Shown here piece after piece: positions 7,396-16,182 of a stretch of DNA of 64,000 bases. The position numbers and the translations under genes were made by a program. A model generated the notes under the pieces. That model searched no databases, was not told the origin of the DNA, and worked only from the letters and a program-made list of their open reading frames with translations. This DNA is from Actinopolyspora xinjiangensis (GTDB lineage: Bacteria; Actinomycetota; Actinomycetes; Mycobacteriales; Pseudonocardiaceae), in the NCBI RefSeq assembly GCF_900104475.1, contig NZ_FNJR01000011.1, positions 1 through 64,000 of the forward strand, in the 5' to 3' direction. Positions within the stretch are counted from its first letter, which is position 1, and each line of letters begins with the position of its first letter.

Positions 7396-8319
7396 GTGAC
7401 GGATGAGCGGATCGAAGTGTCGGTACAGGCGACTCCGGACGACGCCGGTACGTGGGCGCGTTTGGCGCGTCGCTGCGAGGACCTCGGGGTTCGGGCGCTG
7501 TTGGTGGCCGACCACCCCGGTGTGAGCGCCTCGCCGTTCGTGTCCTTGGCCGCGGCGGCCGGTGCCACCTCGACGCTGCGGTTGGGCAGCTACGTACTCA
7601 ACACCGGCGTGCGGGACCCGCTGCTGATCGCCTCCGACGTGGCCACCCTGGACGTGGTCTCCGGTGGCCGGGCCGAGGTCGGCCTCGGCGCCGGGCACAC
7701 CCCCGCCGAGTGGGAGATGATCGGACGTCGGCGTCCTTCCGCCGCCGCGCGGGTGCACCGGTTGCGCACCACGGCCTCGGCCGTGCGTCGGCTGCTCGAC
7801 GGCGCCACCGTGCCCGCCGACGACCTCGGTGCGCTGCGCGACGTGTCCCTGCGGGACCCCCGTCCGGTCCAGCGGAAGGTGCCGCTGCTGGTCGGCGGCG
7901 CCAACCCGGATCTGCTGCGCTGGGGCGGAGCACACGCCGACGCCGTCGGGCTCTCCGGTCTGGGGCGCACCCTCTCCGACGGGCACTCCCACACCGTTTC
8001 CTGGTCGCCGCAGCGCGTGGACGCCCACATCGAGCGGGTGAACCAGGGCGCCCGAGACGCCGGAACCGGTCCGCCGCTGATCGAGGCGCTGGTCCAGCGG
8101 GTCGTGGTCACCGACGACCGTTACGCCGCCGCCGCGCCCCTGGCCGAGCGGCTCGACACCCCGGTCGAGGATCTCCTGGCTGTGCCTTACCTCTGGATCG
8201 GCACCACCGACGAGATCCTGGAGCAGCTCCGCGACGCCCGTCACCGCTGGGGCATCACCCGCTGGGTCGTCCGCGAGGACTCCCTCGGGCACGCCGAGTC
8301 CGTGATCGAACGCCTGTGA
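7396..8319 (+). CDS. LLM-class F420-dependent oxidoreductase
   Basis: 307 residues with the TIM-barrel pattern of luciferase-like monooxygenases: RCEDLGVRALLVADHPG near the N-terminus, LRLGSYVLNTGVRDPLLIA, and VSGGRAEVGLGAGHTPAEWE, which carries the cofactor-binding glycine-rich loop. The absence of flavin-specific features and its occurrence in an actinomycete favour coenzyme F420 as hydride carrier; the substrate is unknown. The GTG at 7396 is chosen because the barrel begins immediately after it. It stands alone, 200 bp before the next gene. Confidence 0.8.
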   Translation: MTDERIEVSVQATPDDAGTWARLARRCEDLGVRALLVADHPGVSASPFVSLAAAAGATSTLRLGSYVLNTGVRDPLLIASDVATLDVVSGGRAEVGLGAGHTPAEWEMIGRRRPSAAARVHRLRTTASAVRRLLDGATVPADDLGALRDVSLRDPRPVQRKVPLLVGGANPDLLRWGGAHADAVGLSGLGRTLSDGHSHTVSWSPQRVDAHIERVNQGARDAGTGPPLIEALVQRVVVTDDRYAAAAPLAERLDTPVEDLLAVPYLWIGTTDEILEQLRDARHRWGITRWVVREDSLGHAESVIERL

Positions 8320-8351
8320 GTCACCCGATTCCGCTCACGTCGCCGACCCGG

Positions 8352-8421
8352 TAGGATCCGGATCGTGATTACCGGGACGGCCGCTGGCCAAGCACGGATT
8401 GGTGACCCGGCGACGCATTGA
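8352..8421 (+). promoter_or_regulatory. Promoter -10 with possible leaderless 18-codon leader ORF
   Basis: TAGGAT at 8352-8357 is followed by seven bases and a GTG at 8365 that opens an 18-codon frame ending with TGA at 8419-8421. It lies 110 bases before the VOC gene at 8532. This could be a translated leader peptide in the VOC transcript; equally the -10 may simply drive the VOC gene with a long 5' UTR. Confidence 0.35.
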
Positions 8422-8531
8422 CCCCGCCGTGGGCGTCGCGACGACGCCCACGGACTTCGGCGCGTGGACCGCCGAACCGAGCCCAGCTCGGTTTCCACAC
8501 ACCACGCGACGAACGAGAGGGACACGTCCGC

Positions 8532-8906
8532 ATGCCAGTCACCTTCAACCACACCATCATCGCCGCGCGGGACCGGCACGAGTCGGCCCGCTTCTTCCGC
8601 GAGCTCTTCGAACTGGACGAAGCCCCGTCGTGGGGCCTGTTCACCAACGTTCAGCTCGACGAGGGAGTGCTGCTGCAGTTCGCCGAGCCACCGGTGGAGA
8701 TCCAGATGCAGCACTACGCCTTCCTGGTGGACGACGAGCTGTTCGACCGCGCGTACCGGCGGATCGACGACGCGGGCATCGAGCACTGGGCGGATCCGCG
8801 GATGACTCGCCCCGGTGAGATCAACAACGAGCACGGCGGCCGTGGCGTCTACTTCAAGGACCCGGCGGGTCACTTCATCGAGATGATCACCCGGCCGTAC
8901 CTGTAG
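8532..8906 (+). CDS. VOC-family protein
   Basis: 124 residues, one VOC domain: MPVTFNHTIIAARDRHESAR opens the first beta-alpha-beta unit and GRGVYFKDPAGHFIEMITRP closes the second, with the His and Glu positions expected of a metal site (H in FNHTI, E in FIEMIT, H in MQHYAF). Substrate unknown; relatives include glyoxalases and dioxygenases. The ATG at 8532 fits the domain start and has a purine-rich GAGAGGGA upstream. A strong terminator follows the stop codon directly. Confidence 0.8.
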   Translation: MPVTFNHTIIAARDRHESARFFRELFELDEAPSWGLFTNVQLDEGVLLQFAEPPVEIQMQHYAFLVDDELFDRAYRRIDDAGIEHWADPRMTRPGEINNEHGGRGVYFKDPAGHFIEMITRPYL

Positions 8907-8907
8907 T

Positions 8908-8963
8908 CGCACGCGGTGGGGTTTCCGGTCGTGCGAGCACCGCCGGAAACCCCACCGCGTGCG
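8908..8963 (+). terminator. Long perfect hairpin terminator
   Basis: A perfect 21-bp inverted repeat (8908-8928 with 8943-8963) around a 14-base loop begins two bases after the VOC stop codon. It has no T tract, as usual in this GC range, and could also serve the phytase gene arriving from the other side. Confidence 0.8.
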
Positions 8964-9130
8964 GCTCCTCGCCGAACGCCTCCTGCGGGGAGCGCGAAGC
9001 CGATCGCGACTCCCGTGACCGGGCGGTTCGTTCAAGAGCCCGTCCGCCCCGGTCGACTGGAGCGTCGCCCCATCGTTCTGTGGCGACCCCATCGACTTGT
9101 GGAAGGGGCGGCGTACGGCCGCCCGCTTCG

Positions 9131-10441
9131 TCAGTCGTCGAGTTCCTCGGTGAGCTCGTCGAGGTCGACGAACTTGAAGTTGGTGGCCTCGCGCCCACCG
9201 TCGCCGGGCGAGTCGTGGCCGTCCTGCACGACGAGCAGCCCGTCCTCGTACTTCTCGCCGAGCGGGGCGTTGAGCACGGCGACCCCGTCGCACTCCTCGG
9301 AACCGTCCACCGGGCCGGAGCCGGGTGCCACCCGGAAGGTGGCCTCGTGCTCGTTGTGGTCCTCGCGCTCCCGGTCGTAGAGCACGAAGGTGTCATCGCC
9401 CTGGCTGGAGGCGACCACGTACCCGTCGCCATCCGATTCGGACAGCAGGGTCAGTCCCTCCACGTCGGCGGTCAGGTGTTCCCCGCCGAAACCGGGGTCC
9501 GCACCGTTGACGCCGCACTCGTCGGTGCCGGGGTCGTACTCGGCGGGCACCCCGAAACCGCGGACCCGATCGATCAGTTTCGGCTCGCCGCGCAGGTCGG
9601 CGCGCACGCGCCACAGCCCCACGGTCTCCTGCCCCGCGTAGAGCGTGCCGTTGGCCGGGTCCACGACCATGCCCTCCACCTGGGGCAGCTCGCCCGGCTC
9701 GCCGCACGGCGACCACGAGGACCCGTCCGGCAGCCGGAAGGACGACGGCAACCGGAGCGAACGGACTTTCCGGTAGTCCACCTCGCCCCAGGCGGTGGGG
9801 ATCAGCTCGACCAGCGCGATCTCGGTGCGTCCGCTCCCGCTGACCAGCGCGTACGAGCGGCCGCTGCGCTCGTCGGTCCAGGTGGTCAGGCCGTACGCGG
9901 TCCGTTCCGCGTTGATCTCCTCCTGGTCGGCCGCGAAGATCGGTTCGACTCCGGGCGCGGTGACGTCGACGAGTGGCCCTCCCCGCGCTCCGGGGGCGAT
10001 GCGGTACACCCGCAGCCGGTCGCGGCCCCGGTCGCTGACCACGGCGAGATCCCGCGTGCCGTGGCGCTGTCCCGCCGCCGGGACGACGTCCACATTGTTG
10101 AACCGGCCCGGTGCGTCACCTTCGCCCGGTGCTTCGGGGGCGGGGATCGACTGCACCAGCCGCGCGTCGAGGTCGTATACGCGCAGTCCGCCCTCCTTGG
10201 CGGTGCCGATCACGAGGCTGCGTTCGGGGTTCTCGGGGTCGCGCCAGATCGCCGGGTCGTCGGCGTTGGCGTTCCCGCCCGCCGCGTCGTCGAACACGGT
10301 GGCGGTTTCGGCCTCGGCGGTCACCGAAAGCGGTTCGGTGGAGCGTTCGGCGAGCGCCTGGCCCGGTACGACGGCACCGAGCAGCGCCAGTGCACCCGCG
10401 AACGCGGCCGTCGAACCTCGCTTGGCGCTGTTTCCTGTCAC
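9131..10441 (-). CDS. Secreted beta-propeller 3-phytase
   Basis: 436 residues. An N-terminal Sec signal peptide is visible (basic start, then AFAGALALLGAVVPGQALA with an ALA cleavage site around residue 31). The mature part shows the beta-propeller phytase pattern: GNANADDPAIWRDPENPERS, LVIGTAKEGGLRVYDLDARL, RFNNVDVVP, and C-terminal DVEGLTLLSESDGDGYVVAS and VASSQGDDTFVLYDRE. The many Asp residues are calcium ligands in this family. It hydrolyses phytate to release phosphate outside the cell. The GTG at 10441 is supported by GGGAGG eight bases upstream. Phosphate control is plausible but no site was identified. Confidence 0.85.
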   Translation of the reverse strand: MTGNSAKRGSTAAFAGALALLGAVVPGQALAERSTEPLSVTAEAETATVFDDAAGGNANADDPAIWRDPENPERSLVIGTAKEGGLRVYDLDARLVQSIPAPEAPGEGDAPGRFNNVDVVPAAGQRHGTRDLAVVSDRGRDRLRVYRIAPGARGGPLVDVTAPGVEPIFAADQEEINAERTAYGLTTWTDERSGRSYALVSGSGRTEIALVELIPTAWGEVDYRKVRSLRLPSSFRLPDGSSWSPCGEPGELPQVEGMVVDPANGTLYAGQETVGLWRVRADLRGEPKLIDRVRGFGVPAEYDPGTDECGVNGADPGFGGEHLTADVEGLTLLSESDGDGYVVASSQGDDTFVLYDREREDHNEHEATFRVAPGSGPVDGSEECDGVAVLNAPLGEKYEDGLLVVQDGHDSPGDGGREATNFKFVDLDELTEELDD

Positions 10442-10760
10442 GAATGGCCTCCCGGACTCGGATGTGACTTCCGGGAAATCGTGCGGGCTGTCGGTGTACC
10501 CGGATGATCGACACCGTGAGTCCGGCATGGACGGAAAATGAACGGTGGGACGCGTGCGGTTCTCCACCACGGGCTCCCGGTGCGCTCTTCCCCGCCCGCC
10601 GGTCCCCTCCGTGGCGGCTGCTCCGTACCCGGCCGCGCGGTGACGCGGGGAGTGGGACGCCGCTCCGTTGGGGACGGTGCCGGTTCGGAATCGCGTGCGC
10701 GCACCCCGAGCCGAGTGGTTTCCGCCGTGTGTGCTCGTCGAGCCCGCCGGGGCGGGGGAG
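10442..10760. other. Intergenic, phytase upstream region
   Basis: About 320 bp between the phytase start and the small gene ending at 10761. It should contain the phytase promoter on the minus strand. I see no gene or clear regulatory repeat. Confidence 0.4.
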
Positions 10761-10979
10761 TCAACCGGTCTGTGCCGACTGGGAGTCCGCGTACTTGTAC
10801 ACCCAGAATCCGCGCCCGAGGTGGTGGTCCCGTTCGTACCAGGCGACTCCCGCGTTCTCCTCCGAAGCGCGCGGCACGGGCAGGGGGGACAGCGGCTCAC
10901 CCTCGCCGCTGACGGGAAGCGTGATCTCGCGGCCGTCCTCCGGGCCGCCGAACAGCTCGATCCGGGCGTGCAGATTCAT
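10761..10979 (-). CDS. Small conserved-type hypothetical protein
   Basis: 72 residues from an ATG at 10979 with GGAGG eight bases upstream. The sequence MNLHARIELFGGPEDGREIT and the C-terminal YERDHHLGRGFWVYKYAD look like a small soluble beta-rich protein; similar short FGGPEDG proteins occur widely in actinobacteria without known function. It is separated from both neighbours by several hundred bases and is probably monocistronic. Confidence 0.6.
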   Translation of the reverse strand: MNLHARIELFGGPEDGREITLPVSGEGEPLSPLPVPRASEENAGVAWYERDHHLGRGFWVYKYADSQSAQTG

Positions 10980-11227
10980 GGCGTGCCTCCGTGTGAAAAA
11001 CCTCCGCCTTTTATTACTGACGATTAGCTCTCGGGTTTGGTTCCGCTTCTTCACTCGATCGGGGGAAGGTCCGGTTGCCGAACGGGCCTTCGTTCCCTTG
11101 TTCGACATCTCCCCGGTGGGTCGCCCCGCCTCTCGACCGGAGCATCGCACGAGGCGCCCGGACTCTCTCGCCGAATCGGGAGTTCACGGCACGAGTCAGC
11201 CGGAAAGGTGACACCCGGGGTAAAGGT

Positions 11228-11314
11228 GCGCCCCCGCTCTCAACCGGCCTGGGGGTCACCGGGAGTGCGGGGGCGCCAAGTCCACCCCTGGGGGTCAGGT
11301 GGACGTCCCCCAGG
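11228..11314. terminator. Two GC-rich hairpins between corA and the small gene
   Basis: A 10-bp perfect stem (11228-11237 with 11267-11276) and an 8-bp stem (11287-11294 with 11307-11314) lie downstream of the corA stop on the minus strand. They probably end corA transcription. The remaining intergenic sequence, 10980-11227 and 11315-11376, shows no gene. Confidence 0.5.
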
Positions 11315-11376
11315 TTACTAAATAGGACCGCAAATGTCTCTAGGGGAAGAGATCTTTTTTCGCCCCGATTCACCGG

Positions 11377-12405
11377 CTACAACCAGTCGCGTCTCCGGAA
11401 CGCCGCGTACAGGGCGACGGCCACCAGCAGCATCAGCACCAACGACAGGGGGTAGCCCAGCGGCCAGTCCAGCTCCGGCATGTGCGTGAAGTTCATCCCG
11501 TACACCGTGCCCACCAGGGTGGGAGTGAACAGGATCGCCGCCCACGAGGAGATGCGCTTCATGTCCTCGTTCTGCCGCAGGCTCGTCTCGGTGAGCCTGG
11601 TGGCCTGCTCGTTCTGGCGCTGCGAGTGCAGCGAGGAGTTGACCAGGAGGATGTTGGCCAGCAACTGCCGGTGCGACTCGACGCGCTCCACCACGTCGGC
11701 GGCGTGGTCCCGGACGTCCCGCAGGTGGCGGTTCAGCTCCACGCCGTCGCGCAGCTGTTGGAAGGCCTCTTCCAGCCCGTCCAGCACGTCCGTGATCGGA
11801 CGGGTGGCCCGCTGGAACTCGATCACCTCGCGCGAGAGGCGGTAGATCCGCTTGGACACCGTGGGCTCGCCGCCGAAGACCTCGGTCTCGATCTCGTCGA
11901 GGTCGTTCTGCAGTTCCCGCTCCACCGGCTGGAAGTCGTCCACCACCCGGTCCACCAGCGCGTAGAGCACGGCCGGTGGACCGTGCTTCAGCAGCTCGGG
12001 CTGGTCCTCCAGGCGCCGCCGCACCGCGTCGAGGTCGGGTTGCCCGCTCTGCCGCGCCGTGACGACGAAGTCCGAGCCGATGAAGGCGTGCACCTCGCCG
12101 AGGGTCACGTTCTCGGTGTCCTCCTGGTACAGCGCCGAGCGCAGCACCATGAACAGTGTCCCGCCGTAGCGGTCGAGCTTCGGGCGCTGGTGCGCGAGCC
12201 TGGCGTCCTCCAGCGCGAGTTGGTGCAGCTCGAACTCGGCGCCCAGCCTCTCCAACTCGGAGCCGTCCGGCCGGGACAGATCGATCCATCCGAAGGTGCG
12301 CCCCGAGTCCGAGGTGTTCCGCAGTTCACGCAGGGTCTCCTCGATAGCCCCGCACCGCCGCCTGGGCCTGCCGTCCACGTAGATCGCACTGTCGGCCAGC
12401 ACCAT
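11377..12405 (-). CDS. corA: CorA-type magnesium/cobalt transporter
   Basis: 342 residues, typical for the family. The cytoplasmic funnel domain occupies about residues 1-280, with helical DEIETEVFGG and VIEFQRATRPI segments. The diagnostic YGMNFTHMPELDW loop (GMN plus MPEL) joins the two C-terminal membrane helices, followed by the basic RRRDWL tail. CorA forms a pentameric channel in the plasma membrane for Mg2+ uptake. The ATG at 12405 begins directly before the first strand. Its start is 28 bp from the stop of the PP2C-like gene, so the two may be co-transcribed. Confidence 0.9.
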   Translation of the reverse strand: MVLADSAIYVDGRPRRRCGAIEETLRELRNTSDSGRTFGWIDLSRPDGSELERLGAEFELHQLALEDARLAHQRPKLDRYGGTLFMVLRSALYQEDTENVTLGEVHAFIGSDFVVTARQSGQPDLDAVRRRLEDQPELLKHGPPAVLYALVDRVVDDFQPVERELQNDLDEIETEVFGGEPTVSKRIYRLSREVIEFQRATRPITDVLDGLEEAFQQLRDGVELNRHLRDVRDHAADVVERVESHRQLLANILLVNSSLHSQRQNEQATRLTETSLRQNEDMKRISSWAAILFTPTLVGTVYGMNFTHMPELDWPLGYPLSLVLMLLVAVALYAAFRRRDWL

Positions 12406-12433
12406 GCCCCGAACCTCCGGAAGTCAGGGGGTA

Positions 12434-13252
12434 TCAACCGTCCGGTGTGAACTCCACGACTGCCAGCGCCTGGTCGTCGTGCCGTTTCGGTCGGGGCCAG
12501 CGCCTGCCGTCCGGATCGGACCGTTCGGCGGCCCGGACCCGCTCCAGCACCGCCCCGGGGGAGTCGGTGCGGGCGTGTTCGAGCAGTTCCCGCCAGTCGC
12601 GGTAGCTGCCGTACTGGTCGACACCGCAGGAGACACCGTCGCTGGCCAGCAGCGCCGAGTGGACCGCGTCCCTGGGCCAGTCGCGCCGGATCGCGCGGTG
12701 GGCGGCGCGCGGGTCCGCTTCGGCGACCCAGAAACCACCCTCGACGTTGCGCCAGCGGCCCGTGGCGTCCACGGCGGCGCGCAGTTCGCGGTGGTGCCGC
12801 TCGTCGAACCCGCCGCCGTCGCGCAGCCACTCCCGATAGCCGCCGTTCCCCGGGGTGCGCAGCGCGTCCAGCCGGTCGTCGGTCACCGCGTCCACGCCTG
12901 AGCCGGTGAACACCACGACCGGGCTGTCGGCCAGCACCAGTGCTTCCACCAGTCGCTCGTTCCAGCGCAGCACCGACACCGTGCTGGACGGCGAGTGTCC
13001 GGGGCTCAACCCGTGCGTGGCACTGACCTCCGCGATGGCCGCTTCGAGCGACTCGGCCAGGTCCGGCTCGGCCGGGGAGTCGAGGTGAGGACGCAGCGCG
13101 GCGGCGAGTTCGGCGGCGTACCAGCCGCCGGTGCGCTCCGTCGGGCGCAGCGAGGTGGCACCGTCCAGCACCGCCACCGCGTTCGGCAACGTGAGCACCA
13201 CGTCCTCGCTCGGTTCGGTTCCCGCCCGTTCGGCTACCTCGACAGTGGGCAT
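12434..13252 (-). CDS. PP2C-like phosphatase-fold protein
   Basis: 272 residues. Three segments match the PP2C arrangement: NAVAVLDGATSL (metal-binding Asp of DG), DAVHSALLASDGVSCGV (ASDGV) and RHDDQALAVVEF (DD near the C-terminus). The central region is poorly conserved, so substrate is unclear; it may dephosphorylate Ser/Thr-phosphorylated proteins or be a divergent relative. It ends 28 bp before corA and starts seven bp from the stop of the YczE-like gene, suggesting a three-gene minus-strand unit. Confidence 0.65.
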   Translation of the reverse strand: MPTVEVAERAGTEPSEDVVLTLPNAVAVLDGATSLRPTERTGGWYAAELAAALRPHLDSPAEPDLAESLEAAIAEVSATHGLSPGHSPSSTVSVLRWNERLVEALVLADSPVVVFTGSGVDAVTDDRLDALRTPGNGGYREWLRDGGGFDERHHRELRAAVDATGRWRNVEGGFWVAEADPRAAHRAIRRDWPRDAVHSALLASDGVSCGVDQYGSYRDWRELLEHARTDSPGAVLERVRAAERSDPDGRRWPRPKRHDDQALAVVEFTPDG

Positions 13253-13259
13253 GGCCGGA

Positions 13260-13901
13260 TTATCCCGCCGTCGGGCTCCGTACTGCCACCACGGGCATCG
13301 CGAGTTGCGTGATCGGCCCGATCGCGAGGGCGTACAGCGCCGTGCCCGGCCCGACGGAACCGCCCAGCAGCCACCCCGCCGACAGCACCGAGAGCTCGAC
13401 CCAGGTGCGCACGGCTCGCAGCGAGAATCCGGTCCTGGCGTGCAGCCCGGTCATCAGACCGTCCCTCGGTCCGGGCCCGAGCCGTGCCCCGACGTAGACG
13501 GCGGTGGCCAGACCGTTGCACAGCACACCGCCCAGCAGCAGTGCGATTCGGGGCGGCAGCGCCGTGACCGGCGGAATGACGTGCAGCGCGGCGTTCACCG
13601 AGAGGGCCACGACGCAGACGTTCGCGACGGTTCCGACGCCGGGGAGCTGGCGCAGCGGTATCCAGCAAAGCAGCACGACGGTGCCGGTGATCGCCGTCAC
13701 GGTGCCGAAGTCGAGCCCGGTGCGTTCCGTCAGGCCGTCGTGCAGCACGTCCCACGGTGAGAGCCCGAGTTCCGCGCGCACCATCATCGCCATGCTCACG
13801 CCGTAGCAGGCCAGTCCGACGATCAGCCGCGGCAGCCGGGTGCTCGGCCGATACCTCACCGGTATGGGGGAAAGGTCCACTGAAGCCGGGTTTCGGGGCA
13901 T
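13260..13901 (-). CDS. YczE/YitT-like membrane protein
   Basis: 213 residues with five hydrophobic segments. The N-terminal PRLIVGLACYGVSMAMMVRA and ELGLSPWDVLHDGL motif, repeated later as ARLGPGPRDGLMTGLHARTG, is typical of the YczE family. Function is unproven; genetic linkage to MocR-type regulators suggests transport of a B6- or amino-acid-related compound. The ATG at 13901 is preceded by AAGGAG at unusually short distance. It is divergent from the MocR regulator at 13963, with a palindrome between. Confidence 0.8.
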   Translation of the reverse strand: MPRNPASVDLSPIPVRYRPSTRLPRLIVGLACYGVSMAMMVRAELGLSPWDVLHDGLTERTGLDFGTVTAITGTVVLLCWIPLRQLPGVGTVANVCVVALSVNAALHVIPPVTALPPRIALLLGGVLCNGLATAVYVGARLGPGPRDGLMTGLHARTGFSLRAVRTWVELSVLSAGWLLGGSVGPGTALYALAIGPITQLAMPVVAVRSPTAG

Positions 13902-13936
13902 ATCTCCTTGGTAAGCGATACTGGTATTTCGATTAA

Positions 13937-13960
13937 GAGCCAATAGTGGAATATTGGCTC
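13937..13960. promoter_or_regulatory. Palindromic operator between yczE-like and mocR-like genes
   Basis: GAGCCAATA at 13937-13945 and its exact complement TATTGGCTC at 13952-13960 are separated by six bases and end two bases before the MocR start codon. MocR proteins commonly bind such repeats in the shared divergent region and control both genes. Confidence 0.6.
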
Positions 13961-13962
13961 CT

Positions 13963-15399
13963 ATGGAAATACCGGAAGCTGGCAGGGTCGGGGCCGAAAG
14001 CATGGCCCGGCTGCTCGGGAACTGGTCCCCGGCGGGCCGGCCAAGCGCCGAAGCGCTCCACTCGGCTCTGCGGCGATTGGTGCTGGCCGGGCAGCTGCCG
14101 CCGGGTACGCGGCTTCCTCCGGAGCGGGAGCTGGCGCGGCGGATAGGTGCCAGCCGCAACCTGGTGACCGGTGCGCTCGACCGGCTCCGGGAGCAGGGCT
14201 TCGTCCGGAGCAGACGGGGTGCCGGGTCGTGGATCGGTCTGCCCCCCACCGCTGGTGGCACGGCCGACTCCGGGGGCTGGTACCCACCGCGGGAGGGCGA
14301 GAGCATCAACTTCGCCCAGGCCACCCCGGCCGCCCCGACCGAGGTGTTCGAGGCCGTCGAACGGGTGAGCGAGGAGTTCCCCGCACGGTTCCACGGGCAC
14401 GGCTACCAGCCGCAAGGGCTGACCGAGCTGCGGGAACGGGTGGCCCGGCGGTTCGAGGAGCGCGGGCTGCCCACCGATCCCGACCAGGTGCTGATCACCA
14501 ACGGCGCCCAGCACGCCTTCGCGCTCGTGCTGCGCACCCTGCTCATGCCGGGGCAGCGGGTACTGCTGGAGCATCCCACTTACCCGAACGCGCTGGAAGC
14601 CGTGCGCGGGGTGCGCGCGCTGCCGTTGCCGGTACCCATGGTGGAAGGGCGCTGGGACGTCGAACTGCTGGAGGCGACGCTGGCCCAGGGCGCACCCCGG
14701 TTGGCCTACCTGGTTCCCGACTTCCACAACCCGACCGGTGCCCTGATGTCGGCCGCCGAACGGGAGCGGCTGGGCGACGCCCTGCGACGGCACCGCACGA
14801 CCGCCGTCGTGGACGAGACGCTGGTCGACATCGACCTCTCGGACGAGGAGCCGCCCCCGCCCCTGGCCGCCTTCGCGGAGTCGCGGACGATCACCGTGGG
14901 CTCGGCGAGCAAGTCGTTCTGGGGAGGACTGCGGTTGGGTTGGCTCCGCGCCCCGCACGAACTCGTGCAGCGCATGGTCCTCGGTCGGGCCGCGATCGAC
15001 CTGGGCAGCCCGGTTTTCGAGCAGCTGGTGCTGGCCGAGCTGCTCGAACACGCCGACGAGGCGTCGCGGCGCAACCGCGCGAGGATCCGGTGCCGGCGGG
15101 ACTGTCTGGTGACGGCGCTGCGCGAGCATCGACCGCGGTGGACGTTCACGCTTCCCGAGGGTGGACTGTCGCTGTGGTGCCACATCGGTTCCCGCCGCGC
15201 CGGGAGGTTGGTCGCGGCCGCCGAACAGCGCGGAGTGCGCCTGGCCTCTCCCGGCAGGTTCGCCGTGGAGGGTGATTTCGAGGACCGCCTCCGGCTGCCC
15301 TACAGCCTGCCGGAGGACAGGCTTCGCCAGGCGGTGCGCAGGATCGCCGAGGCCGATGGCTCGCTCACCGACTCCGGTGCGTCAGACCTGGTCACCTAG
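13963..15399 (+). CDS. MocR-family regulator (GntR HTH plus aminotransferase fold)
   Basis: 478 residues. Residues about 20-85 form a winged helix (LHSALRRLVLAGQLPPGTRL, PPERELARRIGASRNLVTGA). After a linker, residues 110-470 form a type I aminotransferase domain with VLITNGAQHAFALVL, YLVPDFHNPTGALMS and the PLP lysine in SASKSFWGGLRLGWLR. These regulators sense PLP or amino-acid adducts. The ATG at 13963 is chosen because the TTG at 13954 lies inside the operator palindrome. The divergent yczE-like gene is the probable target, as described for YczR-type MocR proteins. Confidence 0.85.
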   Translation: MEIPEAGRVGAESMARLLGNWSPAGRPSAEALHSALRRLVLAGQLPPGTRLPPERELARRIGASRNLVTGALDRLREQGFVRSRRGAGSWIGLPPTAGGTADSGGWYPPREGESINFAQATPAAPTEVFEAVERVSEEFPARFHGHGYQPQGLTELRERVARRFEERGLPTDPDQVLITNGAQHAFALVLRTLLMPGQRVLLEHPTYPNALEAVRGVRALPLPVPMVEGRWDVELLEATLAQGAPRLAYLVPDFHNPTGALMSAAERERLGDALRRHRTTAVVDETLVDIDLSDEEPPPPLAAFAESRTITVGSASKSFWGGLRLGWLRAPHELVQRMVLGRAAIDLGSPVFEQLVLAELLEHADEASRRNRARIRCRRDCLVTALREHRPRWTFTLPEGGLSLWCHIGSRRAGRLVAAAEQRGVRLASPGRFAVEGDFEDRLRLPYSLPEDRLRQAVRRIAEADGSLTDSGASDLVT

Positions 15400-15425
15400 C
15401 TCCCGTTCAGTGCCCCCGAAGGGTC

Positions 15426-15506
15426 GGCCACCCGCCGGCACGGCCCCTCGACGTGCCGGTGGGTGGCCGCTAACCCCGGTGTCACAGGGGCAGTGCGACA
15501 CCGGGG
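15426..15506 (+). terminator. Tandem terminators after the mocR-like gene
   Basis: A 16-bp stem with one G-T wobble (15426-15441 with 15453-15468) is followed by a perfect 10-bp stem (15474-15483 with 15497-15506). Both lie just downstream of the MocR stop codon. Confidence 0.75.
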
Positions 15507-16182
15507 CGGGGCTGTCTGCCGCTTTCGTGACGAGTCGTTCGCCGCGACGGCGGCGCCCCGGCCGATCCGGTCGGGCGCAGGCAACCGGATCGGGAGTCTC
15601 GGCGTTCGCCGGTGCCCGGCCCGGACGTCCGGTGAACGCTCGTTGCGTGCTGTTGCGTGCTGTCGGTCGGTCGTCGTCGGCTGTTCGCGCGTACTACCGG
15701 GGAGGGGAGCCGTGTATCGGGTTCCGGCCCCTCTCCGGTGGGGTGCTCGGCGTCGGTGAGCCCGGATGCTCCCCGTCGTTCGACGTCGTTCGCGTCATCG
15801 GAATCACCGCCCCGTGCTTCTCCCGCGCTTCGACCATCATCCTGCCGTGGACTCGGGGGATTGGCATCCGCAAACGCCGCCTGTCACCTGGTCAGGCGGT
15901 GTCATATTCCAACGATCGCCGGGTGTGATTCGTCGGTTCTTCACAGTGCGTCCACGGGGTGAGCTCGAACTGGTTCGTTCCGGGAGTCCGAGTCCGGTGT
16001 GGTGGCGGTGCGGGTACGTAGGACTACTCGAAAACATGCCCCGTTCGGGGGTTTGCGATCTCGGGACGAATCCGTCGACCGCCTCGGCGTCTCCTATTCG
16101 GCGAGACCCGCCGGACCGTGCCCGCTCATCGGTGGCGCGGTTCCGGGAGCGGGACCGGAGCCGAAATACGAAAGGTGTTCCA
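15507..16182. other. 675-bp stretch without a recognised gene
   Basis: No open frame here has recognisable content. An in-frame extension upstream of the ECF sigma start exists but does not resemble coding sequence. The region should contain the promoter of the sigma-factor operon. Confidence 0.4.

Noticed and set aside
6558-7568. 336-residue minus-strand frame
   Set aside because: Overlaps the LLM oxidoreductase start, lacks recognisable content and has a Ser/Arg-rich composition typical of antisense frames.
15766-16182. N-terminal extension of the ECF sigma frame
   Set aside because: The GTG at 16183 has a good ribosome site and the usual sigma N-terminus; the extension has no coding character.
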